Positions 16,703 through 25,887 of a DNA stretch of 64,000 nucleotides are shown here, piece after piece. Both the position numbers and the translations under genes were made by a program. The notes under the pieces are model-generated. The model was not told the origin of the DNA. It saw only the letters and a list, made by a program, of their open reading frames with translations, and made no database searches. Location of the stretch: positions 186,001 to 250,000 of the forward strand of contig CALDCB010000007.1 of the NCBI GenBank assembly GCA_937937585.1, given 5' to 3'. The stretch is from an uncultured Coriobacteriaceae bacterium. Lineage in GTDB: Bacteria > Actinomycetota > Coriobacteriia > Coriobacteriales > Eggerthellaceae. The stretch's first letter is position 1; every line of letters begins with the position of its first letter.

Positions 16703-17953
16703 TTACACAATCTGGAACAGGAAGAACTTCAGGTAATCGGTTTCGGAGATACCCCACACGATGGGATGGTCGGGGGACTGCTGGCGCTCTTCGATTTGGC
16801 GAAGGCGCACGCCCGCGTCGTGAGCCGCCGATGCCAGCATCTTCTTGAATCGCTCGGCGTCCATGAAGTGGCTGCAGCTGCAGGTGGCAAGGTAGCCGCC
16901 GCGTGGCAAGATGCGCATGGCGCGGTAGTTGATGTCCTTGTAGCCGCGCGTTGCCGCCTCAATGTTGCGGCGGTTCTTGGTGAACGCCGGCGGGTCAAGG
17001 ATGATGAAGTCGTAATCGTTGCAACGTTCCTGCTCAAGCTTGGTCAGCAGGTCGAAGACATTGGCGCAGGTGAACTCCATGCGGTCCTCCACACCGTTGA
17101 GCTGCGCGTTCTTGCGAGCCTGGTCAACCGCCAGCTGCGAGATGTCCACGGCGTTCACGTGTGCGGCGCCGCCAAGCGCGGCGTTCAGTGCGAACGAGCC
17201 CGTGTGCGTGAAGCAGTCCAGCACGCGCTTTCCCTGGGCGATTTTCGCCACAGCGCGGCGATTGTACTTCTGGTCAAGGAAGAAGCCCGTCTTCTGGCCG
17301 TTTTCGAAGTCCACGTAGTAGCGAACGTCGTTCTCGTTGATGATCACACTGGTGTCCGATTTGGGGGTTTCGGCGTTCTGGTCGTAGCGCGCCCAGCCCG
17401 TGGTTTTGGGCAGGCCCTCAAGCTTGCGCGACGAAACGTCGTTGCGCTCGTAGATGCCGCGGATGGCGATGCCATCTTCGGCGAACACGGCAAGCAGCGC
17501 GTCGAAGATCTGCTGCTTGTGCTCTTCCATGCCAATGGAGAGCACCTGCGCCACCAAGACATCTTCGAACTTGTCAACGATCAGCCCGCCGAAGTCATCG
17601 GCTTCAGAAAAGATAACGCGGCAGCTGGAGGTATCTTCGCCCATGGTTGCCTTGCGATGGTCCCAAGCCCAGCGCACCTTGCGCGTCCAGAATGCGTCGT
17701 CGAAGCGGTCGTTGGCGTTGCGGGTGATAAGGCGAATGCGGATCTTGCTTGATTGCGAGATGGTGCCCGAACCCAGATAAGAACCCTTGCGGCTAACCAC
17801 ATCGACGATGCTGCCGTTTTTCACCTCGGTTTCGCCGGGTGCCGGGACAAGCTCGGTTACCTCGGCATCGTAAACCCAGGGATGGCCCGAAGTCAGGGCT
17901 CGTTCGCCCTTGGGGGTGATGGTCGCGCAGGGGTAGGGGCGGGCGTTCTTCAT
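16703..17953 (-). CDS. class I SAM-dependent rRNA methyltransferase, RlmI/RlmK-like
   Basis: This 416-residue protein has an N-terminal PUA-like RNA-binding domain (KGERALTSGHPWVYDAEV), a central EEHRMT-like region, and a Rossmann methyltransferase domain with VLDCFTHTGSFALNAALGG (SAM loop), VNAVDIS and the catalytic DPPAFTKNR. The C-terminal CSCSHFMDAERF completes the 23S rRNA cytosine-C5 methyltransferase pattern (RlmI group). ATG 17953 is preferred because AAAAGGAACC precedes it; an upstream in-frame extension has no family similarity. The exact target base is inferred. Confidence 0.88.
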   Translation of the reverse strand: MKNARPYPCATITPKGERALTSGHPWVYDAEVTELVPAPGETEVKNGSIVDVVSRKGSYLGSGTISQSSKIRIRLITRNANDRFDDAFWTRKVRWAWDHRKATMGEDTSSCRVIFSEADDFGGLIVDKFEDVLVAQVLSIGMEEHKQQIFDALLAVFAEDGIAIRGIYERNDVSSRKLEGLPKTTGWARYDQNAETPKSDTSVIINENDVRYYVDFENGQKTGFFLDQKYNRRAVAKIAQGKRVLDCFTHTGSFALNAALGGAAHVNAVDISQLAVDQARKNAQLNGVEDRMEFTCANVFDLLTKLEQERCNDYDFIILDPPAFTKNRRNIEAATRGYKDINYRAMRILPRGGYLATCSCSHFMDAERFKKMLASAAHDAGVRLRQIEERQQSPDHPIVWGISETDYLKFFLFQIV

Positions 17954-18053
17954 GATGGTTCCTTTTAAGAAGCGGTTGAACGTGTTGAGGTTAAGGCGTG
18001 AAGTAAGTTTGCTGAAAAGCGGTTGGGTCCGTGTTGGCCTTTTGACACAGTCA

Positions 18054-18094
18054 GATAAGAAACGCGGCGCGTTGGGAATCCCAATCACGCCGCG
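18054..18094 (-). terminator. terminator of aspS
   Basis: On the minus strand, just after the aspS stop, CGCGGCG/CGCCGCG encloses a second stem TTGGGA/TCCCAA, and the hairpin is followed by TTTCTT. The T-run is short but the stem is strong. Confidence 0.7.
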
Positions 18095-18115
18095 CAAGAA
18101 AGCCGAACTATAAGG

Positions 18116-19903
18116 TTACAGCAGACGGAGGTTGACTTCCTTCAGCTGCTTGCCGGTGACCTCGGAAGGTGCGCCGGTCATGGGGTCGGAGGCGCTGGAG
18201 GTCTTCGGGAAGGCGATGACGTCGCGGATGGAGTCCTTGCCAGCCAGAAGCATGACCAGACGGTCGAGGCCCAGGGCGATGCCGCCGTGCGGCGGAGCGC
18301 CAAGCTCGAGTGCGTGGATAAGGTGACCGAACTTCTCTTCGATGTCGGCATCGGAGAGGCCCAGACGGCGCAGGACGCGCTTCTGCAGTTCGGGGTTGTG
18401 GATACGGATAGAACCGCCGCCCATCTCGAAGCCGTCCATGACAATGTCGTAGCTGTAGCTGCCGCAGGTCAGCGGATCGGTTTCGATCTTGTCCCAGTCG
18501 GCTTCGGGGATCATCGTGAACGGATGATGCTCGGCTGCGTACTTCTTCGTCTCTTCGTCGAGCTTGAACATGGGGAAGTCGACAACCCACAGCAGAGCAT
18601 GACCGTCGCGCTCGATGCCCAGCTTCTCGGCCATATGAAGGCGCAGGGCGGAAAGGACGGCGCTTGCGACAGCGTAGGTGTCGGCTGCGAACAGAAGCAG
18701 GTCGCCGGGCTGAACATCGGCAGCTTCCTTGATGACAGCGTGAACCTCGTCGCCCAGGAACTTGATGATGGGGCTCTTGCCGACAAGCTCGGTATCGGTG
18801 TCGGTGTAGGCGATCCAAGCCATGCCCTTAGCGCCGTTGGCGGCAGCCACGTCGGCAAGCTTCTCGACGTCGCCGCGCGACCAGTTGCCAGCGCCCTTGG
18901 CGTTGATGCACTTGACCACGTTGCCGGCGTCGACGGCCTTCGAGAAAACGCCGAAGCCGCAGCCGCGGACGATCTCGGTGATGTCGACAAGCTCCATGCC
19001 GAAGCGCACGTCGGGGCGGTCGCAGCCGAAGCGGTCCATGGCTTCCTTCCAAGGCATGCGCTGAAGCGGGAACTCGTGCTTCACGCCGGCAGCCTCGAGA
19101 ACCTCCTGGAAGACGCCTTCCATAAGATCCATGACGTTGTTCTCTTCGACGAACGACATCTCGATGTCCACCTGGGTGAACTCGGGCTGACGGTCAGCGC
19201 GAAGGTCCTCGTCGCGGAAGCAACGGGCGATCTGGTAGTAGCGCTCGATGCCGCCAACCATCAGCATCTGCTTGAACTGCTGAGGCGACTGGGGCAGAGC
19301 GTAGAACTTGCCAGGGTTGGGACGGCTGGGAACCAGGTAGTCGCGAGCGCCCTCGGGGGTGGAGTTTGCCAGAATGGGCGTTTCCACCTCAAGGAAGCCG
19401 CGCTTGTTAAGAGCCTGGCGCATAGCCTGGGCAACGGTGTGGCGCAGCTTGAGGTTGGCGTACATCTCGGGACGGCGAAGGTCCATGTAGCGCCACTTCA
19501 TGCGGGTGGTCTCGTCGGTTTCGATGCCGTCTTCAATGGCAAACGGCGGGGTGACGGACTTGTTCAGCACCTGAATGGACGTGGCCAGAACCTCGATCTC
19601 GCCGGTGGCCATGTTGGGGTTGACCATGCCCTCGCCGCGTTCGCGCACGGTGCCGGTGAAGCGCAGCACGTCTTCGCGGCTGAAGTGCTCGGCCAGAGCG
19701 AACTGGTCGGCAGGGACGCAGTCGGGGTCGACGACTACTTGGGTGTAGCCCTCGCGGTCGCGCAGGTCGACGAAGATAAGGCCGCCATGGTCGCGGGTAT
19801 GCCAGGCCCAGCCGGCCAGCGTGACTTCGCGATCGACGTCTTGTTTGCGCAGCTCTCCGCAGGTTGCGGTATGCATGCAGAACTGGTTCAGGTATTCCGT
19901 CAT
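18116..19903 (-). CDS. aspS: aspartyl-tRNA synthetase (probably non-discriminating)
   Basis: This 595-residue bacterial-type AspRS has an N-terminal OB-fold (VTLAGWAWHTRDHGGLIFVDLRDR), class II motif 2 (RCFRDEDLRADRQPEFTQVD), a GAD insertion domain and motif 3 (GIALGLDRLVMLLAG). His in RDHGG is the residue associated with non-discriminating enzymes, which also charge tRNA-Asn for amidation; discriminating enzymes usually have Leu there. That inference needs gatCAB elsewhere in the genome. ATG 19903 is chosen for its GAGGAG site. It lies 61 bases downstream of hisS, a frequent pairing. Confidence 0.95.
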   Translation of the reverse strand: MTEYLNQFCMHTATCGELRKQDVDREVTLAGWAWHTRDHGGLIFVDLRDREGYTQVVVDPDCVPADQFALAEHFSREDVLRFTGTVRERGEGMVNPNMATGEIEVLATSIQVLNKSVTPPFAIEDGIETDETTRMKWRYMDLRRPEMYANLKLRHTVAQAMRQALNKRGFLEVETPILANSTPEGARDYLVPSRPNPGKFYALPQSPQQFKQMLMVGGIERYYQIARCFRDEDLRADRQPEFTQVDIEMSFVEENNVMDLMEGVFQEVLEAAGVKHEFPLQRMPWKEAMDRFGCDRPDVRFGMELVDITEIVRGCGFGVFSKAVDAGNVVKCINAKGAGNWSRGDVEKLADVAAANGAKGMAWIAYTDTDTELVGKSPIIKFLGDEVHAVIKEAADVQPGDLLLFAADTYAVASAVLSALRLHMAEKLGIERDGHALLWVVDFPMFKLDEETKKYAAEHHPFTMIPEADWDKIETDPLTCGSYSYDIVMDGFEMGGGSIRIHNPELQKRVLRRLGLSDADIEEKFGHLIHALELGAPPHGGIALGLDRLVMLLAGKDSIRDVIAFPKTSSASDPMTGAPSEVTGKQLKEVNLRLL

Positions 19904-19964
19904 TCTTGTTTTGCTCCTCGTGTTTCGCGTCTTTATATGAAGACGCACTTCAAACCTGTTTAGT

Positions 19965-21266
19965 TTACCTCAAAACCTCGTGCACCATGGAAAGATCAAC
20001 CTCGCGCTCGTCGTGCGTGGCCATATTGCGAAGGGTTGCCGCACCCTTGGCCACTTCGTCGGGGCCCAGGGTGATGATGTATTCGGCCTCAAGCTTGTTG
20101 GCAAGCTTGAACTGGCTTTTCAGGCTGCGTGCCTGATGTGACATATCGCAGGCGATGCCGGCGTCGCGGCATTTCTGGATAAGGGCGAAGGCGTTGGCGC
20201 GCTGGGCGTCTTCAACGCAGGCAACGAACAGCTTGCAAGCGGAGGGTGCCTTGAACTGCACGCCTGCGGCTTCCAGCGCGATGGCGCAGCGCTCGAAGCC
20301 CAAGGCGAAGCCGAAGCCCGGGGTGGGGCGGCCGCCAACTTCCTCGCACAGCTTGTCGTATCGTCCGCCACCACCGATGGCGTTCTGGGCGGAGTTGCTG
20401 TCAAGGGCCTGCACCTCGAAGACGGTGCGCGTGTAGTAGTCAAGGCCGCGGACCAGCTTGTGGTCCTCGGTGTAGTTGATTCCTGCGGCGTCAAGGTAGC
20501 TTTTCACGGTGGCGTGATGTTCCTTGCAGTTGTCGCACAGGTAGTCGGTGATCTTGGGGGCCGCGTCCATAACGTGCTTGCAGCCCTCTTCCTTGCAGTC
20601 GAAAGCGCGCAGCGGGTTTATGTTGGCGCGTTCCTTGCAGGTTTCGCACATCTCGGATTCGTGCTGCGCCATGTACTCGCGAACGGCCTCGCGGTACTTG
20701 GGGCGGCAGTTCTCGCAGCCCATGGAGTTGATCAGCAGCTCCATGGATTCGCTGGGGATGCCGATGGCTTCGTAGAAGCGCATGAGCATGATGATGCCCT
20801 CGGCATCGATGGAGGGCTCGTCGGCGCCCAGGCACTCGATGCCCACCTGGTTGAACTGGCGGTAGCGGCCCTTCTGCGGACGCTCGGCGCGAAACATAGG
20901 GCCCGCGTACATCAGCTTGACCGGTGCGGAGCCCTGGGGAACAAGGTCGTGCTGGACGACGGCGCGGACGACACCGGCCGTTCCCTCGGGACGCATGGAC
21001 AGCTTGGACTTATCTTTGATATGGCCGCCGCCAAGCAGCGTTTCAAGGTTCTTGCCCGAGATGGCGGTGAACATCTCCTTTGAGACGACGTCGGTTGCCT
21101 CGCCGATGCCGCGCACGAAGAGCGTGGTTTGCTCGATGATCGGCGTGACGATGGGCTGGTAGCCGTAGGCGCCGAAGACGCGACGCGCCGTTTCTTGGAA
21201 GTGGTTCCAGAACGCCGCCTCTTCGGGCAGCATGTCCTTGGTTCCCTCGGGAAGTTGAATTGCCAT
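19965..21266 (-). CDS. hisS: histidyl-tRNA synthetase
   Basis: This 433-residue class II synthetase has motif 2 (MFRAERPQKGRYRQFNQVG), the histidine-specific LVRGLDYYTRTVFEV and GGGGRYDKL, motif 3 around GFGFALGFERC, and a C-terminal anticodon-binding domain. Two Cys pairs in ENCRPKYR/CETC and CKEEGCKH resemble an internal zinc-like insert. It charges tRNA-His. The ATG has GAGG just upstream. aspS follows in the same direction and is probably co-transcribed. Confidence 0.96.
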   Translation of the reverse strand: MAIQLPEGTKDMLPEEAAFWNHFQETARRVFGAYGYQPIVTPIIEQTTLFVRGIGEATDVVSKEMFTAISGKNLETLLGGGHIKDKSKLSMRPEGTAGVVRAVVQHDLVPQGSAPVKLMYAGPMFRAERPQKGRYRQFNQVGIECLGADEPSIDAEGIIMLMRFYEAIGIPSESMELLINSMGCENCRPKYREAVREYMAQHESEMCETCKERANINPLRAFDCKEEGCKHVMDAAPKITDYLCDNCKEHHATVKSYLDAAGINYTEDHKLVRGLDYYTRTVFEVQALDSNSAQNAIGGGGRYDKLCEEVGGRPTPGFGFALGFERCAIALEAAGVQFKAPSACKLFVACVEDAQRANAFALIQKCRDAGIACDMSHQARSLKSQFKLANKLEAEYIITLGPDEVAKGAATLRNMATHDEREVDLSMVHEVLR

Positions 21267-21591
21267 ATGGAGTACCTCGTGATCGATGGATCGTGGTCGT
21301 GATTTTGATCTGCCTGACCTTGGCTTTTGCCGTTGCGCGGGTGCGCGTGCGGGCTAGGCGGCGTCTGGCTGATCGCGATCACGATAGAAACTGCTCCATT
21401 CTAAAGCAAAACCCGCAGACGTGCGGCGATCTGGCGCGATGGGAAGAGAAATCGCACAGGGCGCTGTTACGCGGCTGGGCGCCCGTTCCGGCGCCCTCGC
21501 GCAGATCTCCAGCGGTCCGGCCGCCGCTGAGCTCGGCACCCGTGGTCAGATGGCCGCCGGCCGCTCTGGCTGCCGCTAGGTTCGGCGCTCG

Positions 21592-21762
21592 CGCACAGAT
21601 TTTCCCGTTTTGCGCGATTCCGTCGCGAGCTCCCGACCACTGCGGTTGAGCGTGTCTCCCTGAACTGGTGTTTCTTCGGAAGGGGTCCAGTCGTTTGGCG
21701 AGGAGTTGCCAGCAGGCGTCTTAAGGTGCCTGAAAATCGCGCAAAACCGTCGGATTTGTGCA
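21592..21762. repeat. second head-to-head pair of the 28-bp dispersed element
   Basis: Copy C (21592-21619, + orientation) and copy D (21735-21762, reverse) match copies A and B near 9 kb at most positions; all four share the core GTTTTGC. The copies face each other over 115 bp in the 756-base gap between hisS and hflX. No gene in this gap is convincing apart from a possible leader frame at 21850. Confidence 0.65.
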
Positions 21763-21967
21763 GCGCGGATGGATAATGTGGCGCGGTTTAGCGAGGCGGC
21801 GAGCTGGGCGACGTGAAAGCGCCGGAGCGTTGCCGTTTTTAGACCGGGAATGTATCACGTTTTTCGGCGCGGTATTCGTATTTCGAGAGAGGTTTGCGTC
21901 GTAAAGATAGACCCCGTTCTTGGAAGACATCGGATGGCGTCCTCGGCAAACCTTAAGACCACGTTCG

Positions 21968-22001
21968 AAACCGCTATACTCCTTTTGGGGTATAGCGGTT
22001 T
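21968..22001 (+). promoter_or_regulatory. 15-bp stem-loop in the hflX leader, possible attenuator
   Basis: AAACCGCTATACTCC and GGGGTATAGCGGTTT pair over 15 bp (one G.T) with a TTTT loop, then TCTTC. It ends nine bases before the hflX Shine-Dalgarno AAAGGA. A 53-codon frame (ATG 21850, stop 22009-22011) runs through the hairpin and ends on the Shine-Dalgarno. This layout is compatible with ribosome-mediated attenuation, known for hflX in Listeria, but could also be chance. Confidence 0.45.
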
Positions 22002-22022
22002 CTTCATTTGAAAGGACGTTGG

Positions 22023-23330
22023 ATGACCGAGTACCGAACCGTTGTGGTTAGAGGCGCGAAGACCATCGCGGAAGAGCGTCGTGAGAAAGCGGTTCTTGTT
22101 GGCGTGGACCGCCCTGGCTTGCGCTGGCCTGTTGAGTCGTCCCTTGCCGAGCTTAAGCGTTTGGCCGACACGGCGGGTGCCGACACGGTTGGGGTTGTTA
22201 CCCAGAAACTGGACACCTTGAACCCCCGAACGTTCGTCGGAAGCGGCAAGGTTGATCAGATCGCCGAGCTTTGTCGTTCGACCGAAGCCGACCTGATCAT
22301 TTTCGACGACGAGCTTACCCCGTCCCAGCAGTCTAACCTGGAGAAATCGGTTGATCGCAACCTGAAGGTGATCGACCGCACCGCGTTGATCTTGGACATC
22401 TTCGCTTTGCACGCCACCAGCAAAGAGGGTCGATTGCAGGTTCGCTTGGCTCAGAATCAGTATCTGCTTCCCAGGTTGCGCGGTATGTGGGCGCATCTGG
22501 CGTCGAACCGCATGGGCGGCGGCGTTGGCAGCCGTTTCGGCGAGGGCGAGAGCCAGCTTGAGATTGACCGTCGTTTGGTGCGCAAGCGAATCACCACTAT
22601 CAAGCGTGAATTGGCGCATCTTTCCGAAGTGCGCGCGCTGCAGCGCGAAAGCCGTTACGAAAGCGGCATGTTCAAGGTGGCGCTTGCCGGTTATACCAAT
22701 GCAGGTAAATCTAGCTTGCTGAACAGGCTGACCGATGCCGACGTGCTTGCTTACGACAAGCTGTTCGCAACGCTTGATTCGACCACGCGCAAGTTCGAGC
22801 TGCCTGAGGGGCGCGAGATCACGCTAACCGACACGGTCGGTTTCATCAAGAAGCTTCCCACGACGCTGGTTGAGGCGTTCAAGTCGACGCTGGACGAGAT
22901 CACCGGGGCCGATTTGATTCTGCATGTGGTGGATGCGTCTTCGGATGAGTTCGAGGATCAGATCGTTGCTGTTAACGAGGTGCTTGAACAGATCGGCGCC
23001 CACTCGCTTCCGCAGATCCTGGTGTTCAACAAGTGCGATTTGCTTTCTGAGGAGCGCCAAGCGCAGCTGCGTTTCGAGTACGGCGCCTTAACGGTTTCCG
23101 CCAACACGGGGAAGGGGGTTGACGAGCTGATCGAGCGCATCGCGCAGATGGCGGCCGCGCAAGACGAGCAAGTCGATGTCCTGATTCCATATCAGCGTGG
23201 TGACTTGGTTTCGAAGGCTCATGAGCGCTGTCTTATTGTGAACGAAGAGCATACGGAAGACGGCACGCGCATCTTGATGATGGTTCCTCATGCGTTCGCA
23301 AGCGACTTCGAGGCGTTTCGGGCTGAGTAG
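22023..23330 (+). CDS. hflX: GTPase HflX
   Basis: This 435-residue protein has the N-terminal HflX domain (TVGVVTQKLDTLNPRTFVGSG) followed by a long helical linker (GVGSRFGEGESQLEIDRRLV) and a GTPase domain with ALAGYTNAGKSSLLNRLT (G1), DTVGFIKKLP (G3) and FNKCDL (G4). HflX splits and rescues stalled ribosomes in stress. ATG 22023 follows AAAGGA at seven bases and is preferred to the upstream in-frame start. A strong stem-loop precedes the gene. Confidence 0.95.
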   Translation: MTEYRTVVVRGAKTIAEERREKAVLVGVDRPGLRWPVESSLAELKRLADTAGADTVGVVTQKLDTLNPRTFVGSGKVDQIAELCRSTEADLIIFDDELTPSQQSNLEKSVDRNLKVIDRTALILDIFALHATSKEGRLQVRLAQNQYLLPRLRGMWAHLASNRMGGGVGSRFGEGESQLEIDRRLVRKRITTIKRELAHLSEVRALQRESRYESGMFKVALAGYTNAGKSSLLNRLTDADVLAYDKLFATLDSTTRKFELPEGREITLTDTVGFIKKLPTTLVEAFKSTLDEITGADLILHVVDASSDEFEDQIVAVNEVLEQIGAHSLPQILVFNKCDLLSEERQAQLRFEYGALTVSANTGKGVDELIERIAQMAAAQDEQVDVLIPYQRGDLVSKAHERCLIVNEEHTEDGTRILMMVPHAFASDFEAFRAE

Positions 23331-23414
23331 CGATGAGGTAGCGCCCTGTGTTTCGGGCGGGGTGACCCTGCCGATTCGGGCGTGGGCCTTGCCGCCTCAG
23401 CGCGGCCTTAAGCG

Positions 23415-23915
23415 TTAAGCGGCAGCTTCACCGTGGTCGGTTTTCACCACGAAACCGAAGTAGATGATGTGCGCAACCCATACAACGGCAAGGACGACCC
23501 TGCCTACGGGGACGTTGCTCATCAGAACGAAGCCGATGGACAGAAGAAGCGTAACCGGCGCGAGGATAGTCAGCTTCGCTTTCAGGGTCATCGATTTTTT
23601 AGTGACGTACCCTTCCAATACATTCTTATAAAGCTTTGTGGCCTTGAACCATTGGTTCAGGCGCTCGGAGCTGCGCGCAAAGCAAAAAGCCGCAACTAAA
23701 ACAAACGGCGTGGTGGGCAAAAACGGTAGAGCGATCCCAACCATGGCAAGGGCGAAGAATAGAAAGCCGCCTGTCGCCCAAAGGGTGTGGCGAAGCTTGG
23801 AATTCCCCGAATGCTGCGTGCCGTGCGCCTGGTGCAAGCTGTTCGCGCGCTGCAAGGAGGCTTCACCCAGCTGGTCGAATGCGTCTTGATCGATCGTCGC
23901 TGCCTGCTCGCTCAT
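23415..23915 (-). CDS. DUF454 (YbaN-like) inner membrane protein
   Basis: This 166-residue protein has a 45-residue polar N-terminus and then GIALPFLPTTPFVLVAAFCFARSS, shown in family form as GxxLPxLPTTPFxLLAAxCFARSS, which is diagnostic for DUF454/YbaN. Three to four membrane helices are predicted. GAGGGTG precedes the ATG. Function in the family is unknown; related genes are sometimes near haem or lipid A genes in other bacteria. Converges with hflX. Confidence 0.85.
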   Translation of the reverse strand: MSEQAATIDQDAFDQLGEASLQRANSLHQAHGTQHSGNSKLRHTLWATGGFLFFALAMVGIALPFLPTTPFVLVAAFCFARSSERLNQWFKATKLYKNVLEGYVTKKSMTLKAKLTILAPVTLLLSIGFVLMSNVPVGRVVLAVVWVAHIIYFGFVVKTDHGEAAA

Positions 23916-24092
23916 CGGTGCACCCTCTAACGTTATCTATAACTAACAAATTAAGACAAGTCTAACAAGTAGATTCGCCAAAGGCAACTTTTTGGCGTGA
24001 ATAATGCACAGGTGCCGGTTTGCCGAGACGGCGGGGCCGCGTGCGTGGTACTCTTCGCTTTGATTCTTAAGCAAGCGACAGAAGGAGCTCTC

Positions 24093-24560
24093 ATGCAGCT
24101 GGAAACCCTTGGCTTCAATGCCCCCGGAACCGCCGACGTCGAGCAAGCTCGCACGACTCTTCTTTCTACCGAAGGTGCAACCTGCGTGGCTGTTCGCAAT
24201 GGCGAAATGGTGATCAGCTGCGAGCGCGGTGTGAAGCCATTGCTGCAATGGATTTCCGAGGGGCGCAGTTTTGAGGGTTGGTCTGTTGCCGATAAGGTTG
24301 TGGGCAAGGCGCCGGCGCTTTTGTATGTCCAGCTAAAGCCAGCTGCCATTTTCGCAACGGCGATGAGCGGCGATGCGCGAGACGTCCTGCTTTCGCATGG
24401 GATCGCCTGTGCCTGCGACGATTTGGTCCCCTACATTGTCAACCGCAAGGGGGATGGGCAGTGTCCCATGGATGCCTCTGTCGTTGGCATTTTCGACCCG
24501 CTTGAAGGTGAGCGGGCTATTCGCGAAACCGTTCGCCGTATGGCTGCTTCACGCGGATAG
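24093..24560 (+). CDS. DUF1893 domain protein
   Basis: This 155-residue soluble protein starts at ATG 24093 after GAAGGAG. The N-terminal part (LLSTEGATCVAVRNGEMVISCERGVKPLLQW) and VVGKAPALLYVQLKPAAIFATAMSGDARDVL match the DUF1893 pattern, related to cytidine-deaminase-like folds. The segment VPYIVNRKGDGQCPMDASV carries a possible Cys ligand. Biochemical function is not established. Monocistronic. Confidence 0.75.
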   Translation: MQLETLGFNAPGTADVEQARTTLLSTEGATCVAVRNGEMVISCERGVKPLLQWISEGRSFEGWSVADKVVGKAPALLYVQLKPAAIFATAMSGDARDVLLSHGIACACDDLVPYIVNRKGDGQCPMDASVVGIFDPLEGERAIRETVRRMAASRG

Positions 24561-24604
24561 CGAGACGGTGCGCTGCGGTGGGTGGCCGCGTCGCGTGACG
24601 AAAA

Positions 24605-24630
24605 GTGAACAGGGACCCTTTGATGTTCAC
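24605..24630 (+). promoter_or_regulatory. inverted repeat upstream of the HsmA-like gene
   Basis: GTGAACA and TGTTCAC form a perfect 7-bp inverted repeat with a 12-base spacer that itself contains GGG-A-CCC. It lies about 90 bases before the downstream ATG and could be an operator. No regulator gene is adjacent. Confidence 0.35.
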
Positions 24631-24721
24631 ATGCCCCGACTTCAAGATAGGCAATGTCAAAAGCGAGCGCATGCAAGAGCGCTTCGCGAAACGCAAAGTT
24701 TTGTCTTGGAGGTAATTGAAC

Positions 24722-25204
24722 ATGAGCCCCTTGCTCATCATCGCATCCACCGTTATATCCCTTGCGCTTGTTGCGTACACCATCGGCGTTTTCTCTGAAC
24801 GCCGCGCCGGTGAGTTGAAGCCTGCGCACCTTGCTTTCTTCTGGCTGGGCCTTGCTTGCGACACAACGGGTACCACCATCATGACCATCATGGCTCAGGG
24901 CAGCGGTGGCGCGATCTCTCCGCTTCACGGCATCACGGGTCTTCTGGCTATCATCCTGATGCTCTTCCATGCTGGTTGGGCGACGTACGTCACTGTTCGC
25001 GGTAACGAGAAGTCGCGTCATAGCTTTCACCTGCTGAGCATCTGCGTGTGGCTTGTCTGGCTTGTCCCGTACTTCGTCGGCCTGCTGATCGGCATCCCGG
25101 TATTTCACGTAAGCGACGCTTTCGCAGTCGCCTTCGCCGCAGGTGTGGTTGCTGTGTTGGCATTCTTCCTGTTGGCTCCCAAGGGTCACGGCCGCAGGGC
25201 GTAA
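24722..25204 (+). CDS. HsmA-family membrane protein (TIGR03987-like)
   Basis: This 160-residue protein has four membrane helices, with the family hallmarks YTIGVFSERRAGELKPAHLAFFWLGLACDTTGT and HGITGLLAIILMLFHAGWA. GGAGG lies nine bases before ATG 24722. HsmA proteins were described as haem-linked membrane proteins in enterococci, but function is otherwise unclear. Conserved His residues in helices could bind haem; that is inference. Confidence 0.75.
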   Translation: MSPLLIIASTVISLALVAYTIGVFSERRAGELKPAHLAFFWLGLACDTTGTTIMTIMAQGSGGAISPLHGITGLLAIILMLFHAGWATYVTVRGNEKSRHSFHLLSICVWLVWLVPYFVGLLIGIPVFHVSDAFAVAFAAGVVAVLAFFLLAPKGHGRRA

Positions 25205-25413
25205 GTCGCCGATCGATCGATACGCTACGGGGCTGCGGCTTCGTAGCGTATTTCGGGTTTGAGGGCGGCGCTGCTCCTGAAGCTGCTCGAGGCTGGAAGC
25301 GACCGTTTGATGACGTCGGCATCTTTGAAATATGTAGGTTCAGCCTGATAACCCAACGGATTCATACTGAGCAATATCATTAGTGAAACGAAATCGTCAG
25401 TAGGGGGAACGAT

Positions 25414-25887
25414 ATGTTCAAAGTTTCGAAGCGCACGCTTCTTTTTGTGGCCGGTTTGGTTTGGCTTGCTGCCGGCGTGAACATCGCCCGTCTTGGTTTT
25501 TTGTCGGTTGGTCAGGTTGACCCCGTTTTCATCTGGGCCATTGTCATCGGCGCCATCGTTGTGTTCACGCTGTTCCACATGAACATCTTCTCGAAGATGG
25601 TGGGCAAGCACTCTAATCGCATTGCCAATTATGAGGCTGAGAAAATCGCAATTTGGCGCTTCTTCGACAAGTCTGGCTACATCATGATGGCCATCATGAT
25701 GACGGGCGGTATCTCGCTTCGCGCGTTCGGCCTGGTTCCCGCATGGTTCGTTGCTTTCTTCTACACGGGCCTGGGCATTGCGCTGGCCCTTTCGGGCGTC
25801 AGCTTTTTGATTCGCTTCATCCGCCGTGGCAACCGTCCGGCTCCCTGCCCGCTGAATTTCCGCGCTTTTTCGCGTGGGCAGCAGTAA
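25414..25887 (+). CDS. predicted four-helix membrane protein
   Basis: This 157-residue protein has membrane segments near 8-30, 37-57, 88-105 and 109-132 and basic ends. GGGGGA precedes the ATG. No family recognised with confidence. Its 3' end overlaps by about 70 bases the 3' end of the gene on the opposite strand. Confidence 0.7.
   Translation: MFKVSKRTLLFVAGLVWLAAGVNIARLGFLSVGQVDPVFIWAIVIGAIVVFTLFHMNIFSKMVGKHSNRIANYEAEKIAIWRFFDKSGYIMMAIMMTGGISLRAFGLVPAWFVAFFYTGLGIALALSGVSFLIRFIRRGNRPAPCPLNFRAFSRGQQ

Noticed and set aside
21267..21420. T-box leader of hisS
   Set aside because: No TGGNACCGCG-like antiterminator sequence or specifier loop was found.
21260..21649. 129-codon frame in the hisS-hflX gap
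   Set aside because: Arg/Pro/Ala-rich, no ribosome binding site, and it includes one copy of the 28-bp repeat.
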